Shown: in pieces, positions 25,706 to 34,389 of the stretch
Numbering within the stretch: the first letter of the stretch is position 1
Layout: every line of letters begins with the position of its first letter
NCBI RefSeq assembly: GCF_028553785.1
Contig: NZ_CP067136.1
Coordinates: forward strand, 2,080,001-2,144,000
Direction of reading: 5' to 3'
Length of the DNA: 64,000 nucleotides
DNA from: Paracoccus fistulariae
Lineage (GTDB): Bacteria > Pseudomonadota > Alphaproteobacteria > Rhodobacterales > Rhodobacteraceae
Made by a program: the position numbers and the translations under genes
Notes under the pieces: model-generated
Seen by the model: the letters and a program-made list of their open reading frames with translations, nothing else
Told to the model about the DNA's origin: nothing
The model's database searches: none

Positions 25706-26523
25706 AGAACCCTGCCAAAGAATTCCGCCCGGCGACAGCGCATCAGGGCCGAGCGTTTATGCGGAAAGTCGAATTCCTTCAGCTTTTCATAGGCCAGCGC
25801 ATCGGCATAGGCCAGCAGCTTGGCGTTATCGACGCGCGGCTAGCCCACGACCTGCGTGGTCATGGGACAGTCCAGAAACAGGTAATGGGTCAGCCCGCGC
25901 AGCCATGCGGCGGTCTTGGCGCGGCCCAGATGCCGCCGCTCTCCGATCAGCCCGTGCCAGCCGCGATCCCACGGCCCGCTGTCGTAATAAGGGCCCAGCC
26001 GGTCCTCGCGCGCCCAGTAAGCCTCGAAATAGCCGGCCTCGTCGCCATCGAAACAGCCGATCAGCGGCAGGCAATGCGGGTCGTCCAGCCGCTGCCGAAG
26101 AAAATCCCGCAACTCGTCCGGCGATTTGTTCTCTTCCCAGAAAAAGGCGACGCGCGGATCGTTTTGCCAGCGATGAAAGCGCTCAAGATCGCGGTCGATA
26201 TCGACGACGCGAAAGGACACCTCCAGCCCCGCGACCGGATCCTGCCGCCGATAGACCACGCCTTCGGGCTTTGGCGCCCTGCGGGGATGGTCGCGGCCGT
26301 CGGGTCCGGCGATATCCCGCGCCTCAAGCCAGCATTGCGGCTCGTGCAGCAGCCAGAGCGGGGCCGACTGGAAAAAACCGGCGCGGCTGACCGTGCCATC
26401 GGCCCGCGCGCAACGCAGCGCCCGCAACGGTGCCCCGGCTGGCAATTGCACCGTTTCGCGGGCGGGATCCGCGAAGGCCGCCTCTATCTGCCGGAACAGG
26501 TCGATCGGTTCGTAATGCGTCAT
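25702..26523 (-). pseudogene. IucB/RhbD-like siderophore acetyltransferase with in-frame amber codon
   Basis: The frame encodes 227 residues (to ...TTQVVG) and then meets TAG at 25840-25842. The same frame continues for 45 codons, reading PRVDNAKLLAYADALAYEKL and later FDFPHKRSALMRCRRAEFF, before a natural TGA at 25702-25704. IucB/RhbD-type acetyltransferases (Acetyltransf_8) carry V-V-G-E-P-R-x-D-N here, so one G-to-T change of a Glu codon (GAG to TAG) explains the stop. The part lost includes that conserved motif. The intact enzyme would acetylate the N-hydroxylated amine. Start ATG 26523 overlaps the upstream synthetase stop. A sequencing error or suppression cannot be excluded. Confidence 0.85.
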
Positions 26524-28133
26524 GCATCGCTCCTTTGCAGGGTCAGGATGGGGTTCGGCAGAGTCAGGAAACTTGCAAGCTGGCCATCGCCACCCCCGTC
26601 GGCCTCGTTCACGCCACGGCAAGAGGTCCTGAAATTGCCCTTGCAGGGCAGCGCCTCGCCCTCGATCAGCTTGTCGTAAAGGACGCGCTCGCCCCGGCTG
26701 TCGCGCCGCGCGGCGATCAGGGCATCGCGCCAGTCACGCAGCAGGTCATCCTCATCCGCAAGGCCGTCCAGCGCCAGCGTGGACATCAGATGCAGGACGC
26801 CATTGACGACGACGTAATAGGTCAGCAGCGCATCGCCCAGTTCCGCGGTGACGACATTTTCCGCGTCGCGGCCCAGATCCGGGCAATGCCGCGCAAGTGC
26901 GGCGTGGAAACTGTCGATATGGCCGGTTCCCTGACAATCCCGCAGCCAGATCGCATTGGGCATGCGTGCATGGTCCAGCCCGACCAGCATGTTCTGCTGA
27001 TGGGCCCCGAACAGCAGGCCGTGGGTCGCCCGCAGTTCAAGCAAGGGCGCGATCCCGACCTGCAAAAAGCGGCGGAACCAGTCGCGGGCATCGCGCCGCG
27101 CGATCAGGCGTGACATCGCGCTGCGCCCGCCGGGCACCGTCTCGCACAGGCTGCCCAGCATAAGCGGACCGGGTGATGCGGGATCGCGAAACGGGTTGTC
27201 GCGCAGCGAGATCAGCGTTTCCGGGATGATGTCGCGGCCATCCGTCAGCGCCGCATGATCAGCCTCGCGCAGGATATGCATCTGCGGAAAGCGTGCGCGC
27301 AACTGCTGCCCGACAGGCCCGTCCAGCAGCCTGGCCAGATCGGCACCCCGCCGCATTTCGCGCGGCTGCAGAATGCGGGTCGAGTTGGTCAGACGCAGCG
27401 ACAGCGACATCTTTGGCATCACATCAGCGTGCCAGCCATGCAGGCTGCGCATCGACGAGGTCGCCTGCCACCCCCCACGCCCGTCCCCGATCACCGATGC
27501 CCCGGCGGCGGCGATACGGTGGGCCTCGACCCCGGCTTGCCAGGGGTGGATGGGCAGGCGGATCAGCCCGGCATCGCAGTCAGGCGCGCCATCGGCCTTG
27601 GCCAGCCGCGACAGTCGCGCCAACGCGCCGTCTGTCGCCGAGACCATGTCGCGCGGCGCGGCAAGCCATGTCAGGGCAAACTCCGCGCCGAATTCGGGGG
27701 CAAAGCGCCGGGCGTCACGGACGCTCATCTCATCGCGGCTGCGTGGATTCGGATGGCAGGGATGGCCGTATTTCATCGCCGCCTCTGCCTGTCGAAAATT
27801 CCAGCGGGCGGGATCGTCCTGCGACGTCATTGCGGGCGCCCGTCGAACGGCGCGCAAGCTGTCCAGTACCCGCGCGGCGAAGACGGCGCCAAAGGGCGCA
27901 GCCAAGAGCGACAGCGCATTTTCGACAGTGCAAGGGCGACCGGCAAGGCCGAGGCCCGCCCCGAACCGCGTGCGAAAGCCTGCGCGAGCGGCCACCGGCA
28001 CCACCAGATCGCCCTGTTCCGTAGGCACATGCAATCCGTTCGCATCGAAACGCGCATCTGCCAGCATGTCCTCTCGCAAGGCAGCGTTGAGGAATGCGTC
28101 CAGCGCGGGAAGATCACGCGTCTCATCGCCCAT
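26520..28133 (-). CDS. NIS siderophore synthetase, IucA-like
   Basis: This 537-residue member of the IucA/IucC family is distinct from the one downstream. It has KYGHPCHPNPRSR at 121-133, LPIHPWQAG near 195, GAHQQNMLVG near 375 and RDCQGTGH near 397. It should perform the first ATP-dependent condensation of citrate with a hydroxamate arm. ATG at 28133 is the first good start. Its stop overlaps the acetyltransferase start (ATGA). With the other synthetase it indicates a doubly substituted citrate siderophore of the aerobactin/schizokinen/rhizobactin class. Confidence 0.92.
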   Translation of the reverse strand: MGDETRDLPALDAFLNAALREDMLADARFDANGLHVPTEQGDLVVPVAARAGFRTRFGAGLGLAGRPCTVENALSLLAAPFGAVFAARVLDSLRAVRRAPAMTSQDDPARWNFRQAEAAMKYGHPCHPNPRSRDEMSVRDARRFAPEFGAEFALTWLAAPRDMVSATDGALARLSRLAKADGAPDCDAGLIRLPIHPWQAGVEAHRIAAAGASVIGDGRGGWQATSSMRSLHGWHADVMPKMSLSLRLTNSTRILQPREMRRGADLARLLDGPVGQQLRARFPQMHILREADHAALTDGRDIIPETLISLRDNPFRDPASPGPLMLGSLCETVPGGRSAMSRLIARRDARDWFRRFLQVGIAPLLELRATHGLLFGAHQQNMLVGLDHARMPNAIWLRDCQGTGHIDSFHAALARHCPDLGRDAENVVTAELGDALLTYYVVVNGVLHLMSTLALDGLADEDDLLRDWRDALIAARRDSRGERVLYDKLIEGEALPCKGNFRTSCRGVNEADGGGDGQLASFLTLPNPILTLQRSDA

Positions 28134-28217
28134 GTCATGCCTCTTGCAGTATGGCCCTTTCGATTGCTAATTTCTTACTATAATACTCAAGTATATTTCA
28201 ACGCGGGATTTTCAGTG
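28134..28217. promoter_or_regulatory. Divergent promoter region of the siderophore locus
   Basis: This 84-base AT-rich gap separates the synthetase operon (- strand) from the exporter operon (+ strand). TATAAT at 28179-28184 is a good + strand -10. The surrounding AT-rich repeats (GCTAATTTCTTACTATAATA) are where an iron regulator such as RirA, Irr or Fur would be expected. I could not match a specific consensus. Confidence 0.5.
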
Positions 28218-29321
28218 ATGAGCGACCGGGCGCCACGACCGCTGCACTACGCCCTCTCGCCGGTGATGATCGGCTATAATTTCCAACAGACGGCGCTGCT
28301 TGGCATGTTGCCGGTGCTGGCGCTGCAACTGGATCTGCCCGCCGCGCGGGTGGGGCTGACGGTCAGCGCCGGGCTGATCGTCGCGGCAGTGATGGCGCCG
28401 CTGCTGGCCGGGCGGATGACGGTTCACAGCCTGCGCGCTGCAATGGTCGCGATCTTCGCGGCATCGCTTGCGCTGATGGCCCTGTTGCTGTGGCCGCGCC
28501 CGGCGGGGGCCGCCTTCGCCATCCTGCTGGTGATCCGATGTGTTCAGGGCAGCGCCGCCGCCGTTGTTCTGGCCGTCGCGCAGGGCGCAAGTGCCGGATC
28601 GGATCGTGCGGCGGCGGCGCTTGCGAAGGTGCAATTGTGGCCGGGCGTGGGCCGCGCAGCAGGTGCGGCGCTGATCGGGCCGCTGCTTCGCCTGTCCATC
28701 GTCTTGCCGATCCTGCCTGCCCTGATCGGCGCGGCTGTCAGCATGATCCGCCTGTGCCGTGGGCCGCAGCAGATCCCGCATATCGGCGCGGCGTCCGTTG
28801 CCCGCGCGCCGTGGATCGCGGCACTGGCCGTGCCCTTTCTGGTGCAGGCCGCCATCGGCGCGGCGCAATTGGGCTTAGGCCCGCTGCTGGCGCTGAAGCG
28901 ACCGGCGGAACAGGCGGCGGGCCTTGCGGGCCTCTGCCTTGCGGCGGGGTATCTGGCGCTGGTTCTGACGCATAGCGCGCTGACCGGCCGAAGCCTGTCG
29001 CGACGGCCCGCCGCAGCCCTGCTTGCCACCGCGCTGCTCTTGCCGCTGATCTCTGACTGGCCCGGCATGCTGATCCTTGCCACCGCGCTGGCGGCGGGGG
29101 CGTCCGGATTGCTGATCGCCCGGCATCTTGCGCGGGTCATCACGGCCCGCCCCGCCGATGCGCGCCAAAATGCCGCCTGGCAGGGCTCGGCCTTGCTGGC
29201 GGGGCTTGGCACCGGTGCCGGTGCCGGATCGCTTGTCCTGCCGCTGAACCCGACCGCGCCCTTTCTGCTGGGCAGCGGCTTTGCCCTTTTCACCCTGTTG
29301 ATTTGCCAGAGGACGCCATGA
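28218..29321 (+). CDS. MFS transporter, probable siderophore exporter
   Basis: This 367-residue hydrophobic protein has about 11-12 helices (for example LLGMLPVLALQL and LGLGPLLALKRP) and the general major facilitator pattern with a short loop between helices 2 and 3. It is divergent from the synthetase operon and its stop overlaps the N-hydroxylase start (ATGA), so secretion of the finished siderophore is the likely role. The ATG at 28218 is chosen; the frame is open much further upstream (27255) only because it runs antisense through the synthetase gene. Confidence 0.8.
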   Translation: MSDRAPRPLHYALSPVMIGYNFQQTALLGMLPVLALQLDLPAARVGLTVSAGLIVAAVMAPLLAGRMTVHSLRAAMVAIFAASLALMALLLWPRPAGAAFAILLVIRCVQGSAAAVVLAVAQGASAGSDRAAAALAKVQLWPGVGRAAGAALIGPLLRLSIVLPILPALIGAAVSMIRLCRGPQQIPHIGAASVARAPWIAALAVPFLVQAAIGAAQLGLGPLLALKRPAEQAAGLAGLCLAAGYLALVLTHSALTGRSLSRRPAAALLATALLLPLISDWPGMLILATALAAGASGLLIARHLARVITARPADARQNAAWQGSALLAGLGTGAGAGSLVLPLNPTAPFLLGSGFALFTLLICQRTP

Positions 29322-30628
29322 CCAGATACGAGCTTTTCGGAATAGGCATCGGTCCTTTCAACCTGTCGCTGGCGGCGCTGGCGGATAGCATCGGCGATCT
29401 GCGCTGTCGCTTTGCCGAAAGGCGGGCGCGTTTTGCATGGCATCCGGGGCTGATGATCCCGGGCGCAATGATGCAGACCTCTTTCCTGAAGGATATGGTC
29501 ACGCCGGTTCTGCCGACAAGCCGGTGGAGCTTCCTGAACTATCTGGTCTCGCAGGGTCGCTTTTTCGACTTCATGGCCGGGCGACACTGCAGCGCCAGCC
29601 GTGCCGAATTTTCCGACTATATGGGATGGGTGGCGCATGGCCTGAACAGCACCGGTTTTGGCGATCCTGTCGAGGCGGTCAGCCATGACGGGCGCGGATT
29701 CACCATCCACGCCAGATCGGGACAAAGCTGGCGCAGTCGCGCAGTCTCGGTCGGTGTCGGCCTGCAACCCAATATCCCCGATTTCGCGCCTGCGGGGCCG
29801 GACTGCCTGCATGCCTCGCGCTGGCTGGACCTCAGACCGTCATTGGCCGGGCGACGCGTCGCCGTGATCGGGGGCGGCCAGTCGGGGGCAGAGATCGTGC
29901 TGGATCTGTTGAGGCGACCCGACGCTCCCGCCGCAATCACCTGGATCAGCCGACGCTCGGGCTATTGGACGCTGCAGGACGGCGCGTTCATCGATCAGTT
30001 CTTCACGCCCGATTACGTGACCGCCTGGCGACAGCAATCCGAAACCGCCCGCGCCGCCGTTCTGGCCGAACAGAAATATGCCAGCGACGGGATCACGCCT
30101 GCGACGGCCAATGCCATCTATGACGCGCTGTACCAGCGCAGGCGCGAGGGTCGGCAGGATGTGACGCTGCAACCGGGACGCGAGGTTTGCGCGATCCGCA
30201 GGACGGGCACATCCTATCGGATCGAGGCGCGGGTCGTGGGCGGCAATCAACCCGAGCTCTGCCATGCGGATGTCGTGGTTCTGGCCACGGGCTATCGCCA
30301 GGTGCTGCCGGACTGCCTTGAGCCTCTGGCCGGGCGGCTGCAGCGGCAGGCCGATGGCGGGCTGGCGCTGGATGCGCAGTATCGGGTCATCTGGGACGGG
30401 CCGCGACAGACACCGCTTTATGCGATGAACCACGGTCGGCACAGCCATGGCATCGCCGATCCCCAGATCAGTCTGGCGGCATGGCGCAGCGCGGTGATCC
30501 TGAACGATCTGACCGGACAGCGCCTGTTCCGCACCCGGGCCGAGACCGGATCCCCGACCATGATCGACTGGCCGGGACAGGCCGAGAAATGCGGTGTCGG
30601 GCTGGATAAATTCGCGACGCACGCATGA
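29318..30628 (+). CDS. L-lysine/L-ornithine N-monooxygenase (IucD-like)
   Basis: This 436-residue flavoprotein of the SidA/IucD/PvdA class has the N-terminal FAD motif GIGIGPFNLS at residues 8-17, WHPGLMIPGAMMQTSFLKD near 41, the NADPH motif GGGQSGAE near 191, and the late ATGYR motif. It N-hydroxylates a side-chain amine, the first step in making the hydroxamate arm. ATG 29318 overlaps the exporter stop; an in-frame ATG at 29303 lies inside it and lacks the conserved start. Whether the substrate is lysine, ornithine or diaminopropane cannot be told from sequence. Confidence 0.92.
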   Translation: MTRYELFGIGIGPFNLSLAALADSIGDLRCRFAERRARFAWHPGLMIPGAMMQTSFLKDMVTPVLPTSRWSFLNYLVSQGRFFDFMAGRHCSASRAEFSDYMGWVAHGLNSTGFGDPVEAVSHDGRGFTIHARSGQSWRSRAVSVGVGLQPNIPDFAPAGPDCLHASRWLDLRPSLAGRRVAVIGGGQSGAEIVLDLLRRPDAPAAITWISRRSGYWTLQDGAFIDQFFTPDYVTAWRQQSETARAAVLAEQKYASDGITPATANAIYDALYQRRREGRQDVTLQPGREVCAIRRTGTSYRIEARVVGGNQPELCHADVVVLATGYRQVLPDCLEPLAGRLQRQADGGLALDAQYRVIWDGPRQTPLYAMNHGRHSHGIADPQISLAAWRSAVILNDLTGQRLFRTRAETGSPTMIDWPGQAEKCGVGLDKFATHA

Positions 30629-30721
30629 TCCCACGTCTTGCAGCCGGAAAAGTAACCACCTAATAAACTAAGAAAAGGCAAGCCGCACTGCCAGCCTGTG
30701 TGACCTCAAGGGATCAGACAT

Positions 30722-31960
30722 GTGACGCGGCCATCATTGACCATCTCGATCGCGCTTGCAGGGCTGTATCTGGCCCAGTCGGTGCCGCTGTATCTGGTGG
30801 CGGCGGCGCTGCCGCCGATCCTGCGCGAACGGGGTGTGGATCTGGCGGTGATCGGCGCCCTTGGTATCCTGCTGGCACCCTGGGTTCTGAAGGCGGCATG
30901 GGCTCCCGTCATCGACCGGCTGGCGCGCCATCCGCGGATCGGGCGCAAGGCCGTGGTGCTGGCCTGCCTGACGATTACCCTTGGCTGCATCGTCATCCTG
31001 TCGCGGCTTGATCCGGTGACGGACAGCATGCGCTTCTTTCCGATCCTGATGGCAATGTCGGTCAGTTCCGCGACGCAGGATATTGCTTCGGACGGCTGGG
31101 CCGTCGAACATCTGCGTCCCGACCAGCAAGCCTTTGGCAATGCCATTCAGGCCGGCGCGGTGGCGTTCGGGGTGCTGATCGGGGGGTCCGGCACGCTGCT
31201 TCTTGTCGATCGGCTGGGCTGGCAGGCCACGCTGCTGGCCATCGCGGCCCTGGCGGCCATCGTCGCGCTGCCGTTTCTGCTGCTGCCCGAAACTCGGGAC
31301 CGCCGCATCCTTCCCACCGATTACGGCCGCGCCAGCTTTGCGCGCTTCCTGTCCATGCCGATGGCGGGCAGCATGCTGGCCTTTGCTTTCTTCTTTCGCA
31401 TGCCTGAAGGTCTGGTGAAGGCCATGGAACAGCCGTTTCTGGTCGATCAGGGCTTTTCGCTGACCGAGGTCGGGTTGATTTCGGGCGGCTCGGCGGCGCT
31501 TGTCGGATTGTTCGGCGCCGCCAGCGCCGCCGCGCTGATCGACCGGATCGGATTGCGCCCCTTTTTCATCACGCTGATCGTCGGACGCACGCTGACCTTC
31601 GGCGCCTTCTTTGCCGCCGCAGCGCTTGGCATCGGCATCTGGCCACTGGTGGCGCTGTCGGGCATCGACACCTTCCTGCGCTATGTCGAGATGGTGGGCC
31701 TCTACACCGCCTTCATGCGATTCTCTTCGCTCAGCCAGGCCGGCACGGATTTCACCCTGCTCACCAGCGTCAATCTGTTGATGTATATGCTGGGCAGCAT
31801 GATCGCCGGGACCATCGCCTCGGCCTATGGCTATGCAACGGTATTCGGGCTGGCCGTCCTGCTTTCTGCGCTGACCGGATGGCTCGCCATCACCCGGCTT
31901 CCCCATTCCGTCGCGACCCCGCCTGCCTTGACCAGTATGCCAGAGGAGACCCTCGCATGA
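30722..31960 (+). CDS. MFS siderophore importer (RhtX/FptX type)
   Basis: This 412-residue, 12-helix MFS protein resembles the RhtX/FptX inner-membrane permeases that take up rhizobactin or pyochelin, with APVIDRLARHPRIGRK in loop 2-3 and SATQDIASDGWAVE near residue 115. The start is GTG at 30722. A preceding ATG at 30720 is followed immediately by TGA, so it cannot be the start, and AAGGGA lies at the right distance for the GTG. The stop overlaps the receptor start (ATGA). It should bring the ferric siderophore, delivered by the TonB receptor, into the cytoplasm for the SIP reductase. Confidence 0.87.
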   Translation: MTRPSLTISIALAGLYLAQSVPLYLVAAALPPILRERGVDLAVIGALGILLAPWVLKAAWAPVIDRLARHPRIGRKAVVLACLTITLGCIVILSRLDPVTDSMRFFPILMAMSVSSATQDIASDGWAVEHLRPDQQAFGNAIQAGAVAFGVLIGGSGTLLLVDRLGWQATLLAIAALAAIVALPFLLLPETRDRRILPTDYGRASFARFLSMPMAGSMLAFAFFFRMPEGLVKAMEQPFLVDQGFSLTEVGLISGGSAALVGLFGAASAAALIDRIGLRPFFITLIVGRTLTFGAFFAAAALGIGIWPLVALSGIDTFLRYVEMVGLYTAFMRFSSLSQAGTDFTLLTSVNLLMYMLGSMIAGTIASAYGYATVFGLAVLLSALTGWLAITRLPHSVATPPALTSMPEETLA

Positions 31961-34113
31961 CCTACCGTTGCCCACTGCCCGGCCTGACCATCGCCATGCT
32001 GATGACCAGCACTGCGCTGGCGCAGGAGACCGAAACCCAGCCCATCATGCTGGACCCGATCACGCTGACCGCCAGCCGGACCGGCGCGACGGTCGAGAAC
32101 TATCCCGGTTCCGCCCAGGTGATCGAGGGCGAGGATATCGCCGCCCGTCTGGAAAGCGGCGAGCCGCTGGACCGCATTCTGGGCCAGCTGGTGCCCGGTC
32201 TTGCCCCCGCCAATGGCACCATCGGCAGCGCCAGCCAGACCCTGCGCGGCCGTTCGGTTCAGGTGCTGATCGACGGCGCCCCGCGCACATCGGAACTGCG
32301 CGGCTTCGGGCGGGAACTGTCGATGATCGACCCGGCCAGCATCGAGCGGATCGAGATCGTCAAGGGCTCGACCGCGCGCTTTGGCAATGGCGCGACCGGC
32401 GGCCTGATCAACATCATCACCAAGACACCCGAAGATGGCGAGCGCACCAACCTGTCCTTTGGCCTCAGCAGTGGCATGGAGGGCGGCAGCATCGGCACCG
32501 ACCTGTCCTTCAGCCATGAACGGCGCCTGAACGATCTGGGCCTGCGGCTGGAACTGTCGCGCCGCTCGATGGATGATCTGTTCGACGGCGATGGCAAGCA
32601 GATCCCGTCCGATCCGGTCGTCGGTCAGGGCAATGCCGACAATTACGACAGCTATTCCGGCGCCGTCGTGCTGGACTGGCGTTCGGGCAGCAATGAGATC
32701 ACGGCCCGCGTCGGGGGTTACCACTTCACACAGGGTATCGACCAATTCACGGATTACAGCACCGATCCGGTCAGCGTCGGCGACGAGGCCTATACCGGCC
32801 AGGACGTGAAGGATATCGGCCGCTATTTCAATGTCACCTGGCGCAACCCCGACCTGACCATCGGCGAGACAGAGTTGCAGCTTTATGGCAGCAATACCGA
32901 CCGGCGCGCGGCCTTTGTGCCTGCCGGTATCGCCAACCCGCTTTATTATCCCGTCAGCCCTGTCGATCCCACACAGGATCCCAATGCCCAAAGCGAACTG
33001 TCGACCAGGACCATCGGGGCGCGTTTCACCGTGAACACCTCACTGGATAGTTGGCGCGATGGCGCGCAACTGACCTGGGGTCTGGATGCCAGCCTTGACG
33101 ATGTCAGCCAGACGGATCTGTCGGGCCGCGACCTGATCGCACCGATGACACAGAAAAGCCTGGCGGGATTTGCGCAATTGGACGTCCCGGTCGGTCAGGT
33201 CGATCTCAGCGCCGGGTTGCGGGCCGAAAAATTCTGGTTGCAGGTGGATGACTTCACCCGGCCCGACGCCGTGCAACTCAGCCCGGCGGGCCTGTACCTG
33301 CTTCCCGCGGTCAATGTCATCGGCGGAGATTTCAACTATGACGCCGTGATCGGCAATATCGGCGCCACATGGCATGCGACGCCGGTGCTGGATCTTTTTG
33401 CCAATATCAGTCAGGGCTTTTCGGTCCCCGATGTCGGCAGCTTCACCCGCCGCGCCATGCCCGCCAACCCCTTTGCGCCCGGGCAGACGGTTTCCTTCGC
33501 CGCGCTGCGCCCGGATGCGCAGATCGTGAACACGGCAGAGCTTGGCCTGCGCTATTCGGGTGACCGTTTGCAGGCCTCTGCCTCGGCCTTCCTGTCCACC
33601 TCGGACGAGGGCACCGTCTTTGAAAGCGCGACCAACACCGTCACCCAGCAGAAAGAGCGGGTGTGGGGGGGTGAGGCCCAGCTGAGCTATCAGGCCGGTG
33701 ACGCATTGACGCTGGGGGCGCTTTTGGGCTGGCAAGAGGGGAATTACGACGCCGATGGCGACGGTTCCCGCGAAAGCTGGCTGCCGAACAACCGCATTCC
33801 GACGCCCTTCACGGCGACGCTGACGGCGGATTATCTGTTCCGGAACAATCTGCGCCTGCAGGGTGAACTGGCCTATGCTGCGGGCCGCGACAAGGCCGGT
33901 CAGCCCGAACTGGATGAGATGATCACCGTCAATCTCTTCGGCTCTTACCCGCTGGCACGCGGGGCGATCAATTTCGGCATTACCAACCTCTTTGATCGCG
34001 CACAGGACAATATCACCGCAAGCTCGGTCCGCGAAAATCCCCTGACCGCAGACGCCATCCGCGTCGCCGATCAAGGGCGCAGAATATACCTGAGTTACGG
34101 GCTGTCCTTCTGA
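31957..34113 (+). CDS. TonB-dependent siderophore receptor
   Basis: This 718-residue outer-membrane receptor has a signal peptide ending near ALAQE, a TonB-box-like PIMLDPITLTAS, a plug with GRSVQVLIDGAPR and IERIEIVKGSTARFGNGATG, and a beta-barrel closing with YLSYGLSF (C-terminal Phe). It matches the IutA/RhtA type that takes up citrate-hydroxamate siderophores. ATG 31957 overlaps the importer stop, giving a tight uptake operon. It is the last gene before a structured non-coding stretch. Confidence 0.93.
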   Translation: MTYRCPLPGLTIAMLMTSTALAQETETQPIMLDPITLTASRTGATVENYPGSAQVIEGEDIAARLESGEPLDRILGQLVPGLAPANGTIGSASQTLRGRSVQVLIDGAPRTSELRGFGRELSMIDPASIERIEIVKGSTARFGNGATGGLINIITKTPEDGERTNLSFGLSSGMEGGSIGTDLSFSHERRLNDLGLRLELSRRSMDDLFDGDGKQIPSDPVVGQGNADNYDSYSGAVVLDWRSGSNEITARVGGYHFTQGIDQFTDYSTDPVSVGDEAYTGQDVKDIGRYFNVTWRNPDLTIGETELQLYGSNTDRRAAFVPAGIANPLYYPVSPVDPTQDPNAQSELSTRTIGARFTVNTSLDSWRDGAQLTWGLDASLDDVSQTDLSGRDLIAPMTQKSLAGFAQLDVPVGQVDLSAGLRAEKFWLQVDDFTRPDAVQLSPAGLYLLPAVNVIGGDFNYDAVIGNIGATWHATPVLDLFANISQGFSVPDVGSFTRRAMPANPFAPGQTVSFAALRPDAQIVNTAELGLRYSGDRLQASASAFLSTSDEGTVFESATNTVTQQKERVWGGEAQLSYQAGDALTLGALLGWQEGNYDADGDGSRESWLPNNRIPTPFTATLTADYLFRNNLRLQGELAYAAGRDKAGQPELDEMITVNLFGSYPLARGAINFGITNLFDRAQDNITASSVRENPLTADAIRVADQGRRIYLSYGLSF

Positions 34114-34150
34114 CACGACCACGGGGACGATAACACACGCCCCCTTGCGC

Positions 34151-34229
34151 GCAGGCGTCAGAAGGTCAGAGTGGCTGGATTGCCGCGCCGCCCTGTCGAT
34201 CCGCAGGGCATAAGCGCCCTGACGCCTGC
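34151..34229. repeat. Large inverted repeat downstream of the receptor gene
   Basis: A perfect 11-base inverted repeat (GCAGGCGTCAG at 34151-34161, CTGACGCCTGC at 34219-34229) encloses an inner CCCTG/CAGGG hairpin. It lies in the 276-base gap (34114-34389) between the convergent receptor and dehydrogenase genes. It may be a bidirectional terminator, an RNA or a small repeat element; no gene is supported there. Confidence 0.55.
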
Positions 34230-34389
34230 GAGATCCCACGCCGTCCGTTCTGAAATCCGGGGCTCGCTGGCCTCGGCATCACCAAGGGCGCCAAAAACGC
34301 AGCGCAGGGCGATGCCGGGGTCACGATTTCCCATTTCATGCTAACGCTTTCCTCTTTCACACTTGGGCCAAACGCCGCCAGTCCGCCCC

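Noticed and set aside
25840..25842. Reading the TAG in the acetyltransferase as a recoded (pyrrolysine-type) codon
   Set aside because: Pyrrolysine systems are not expected in this lineage, no tRNA or synthetase is seen, and homologues have ordinary Glu there; a point mutation is simpler.
27255..28217. A long in-frame N-terminal extension of the siderophore exporter
   Set aside because: It lies entirely antisense to the IucA-like synthetase and has no transporter character; the MFS fold starts at ATG 28218.
30720..30722. ATG as the start of the RhtX-like importer
   Set aside because: The next codon is TGA; the GTG at 30722 opens the full frame and has the better ribosome-site spacing.
34166..34360. 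Short - strand frame in the gap after the receptor gene
   Set aside because: No ribosome site or recognisable protein; it overlaps the large inverted repeat.
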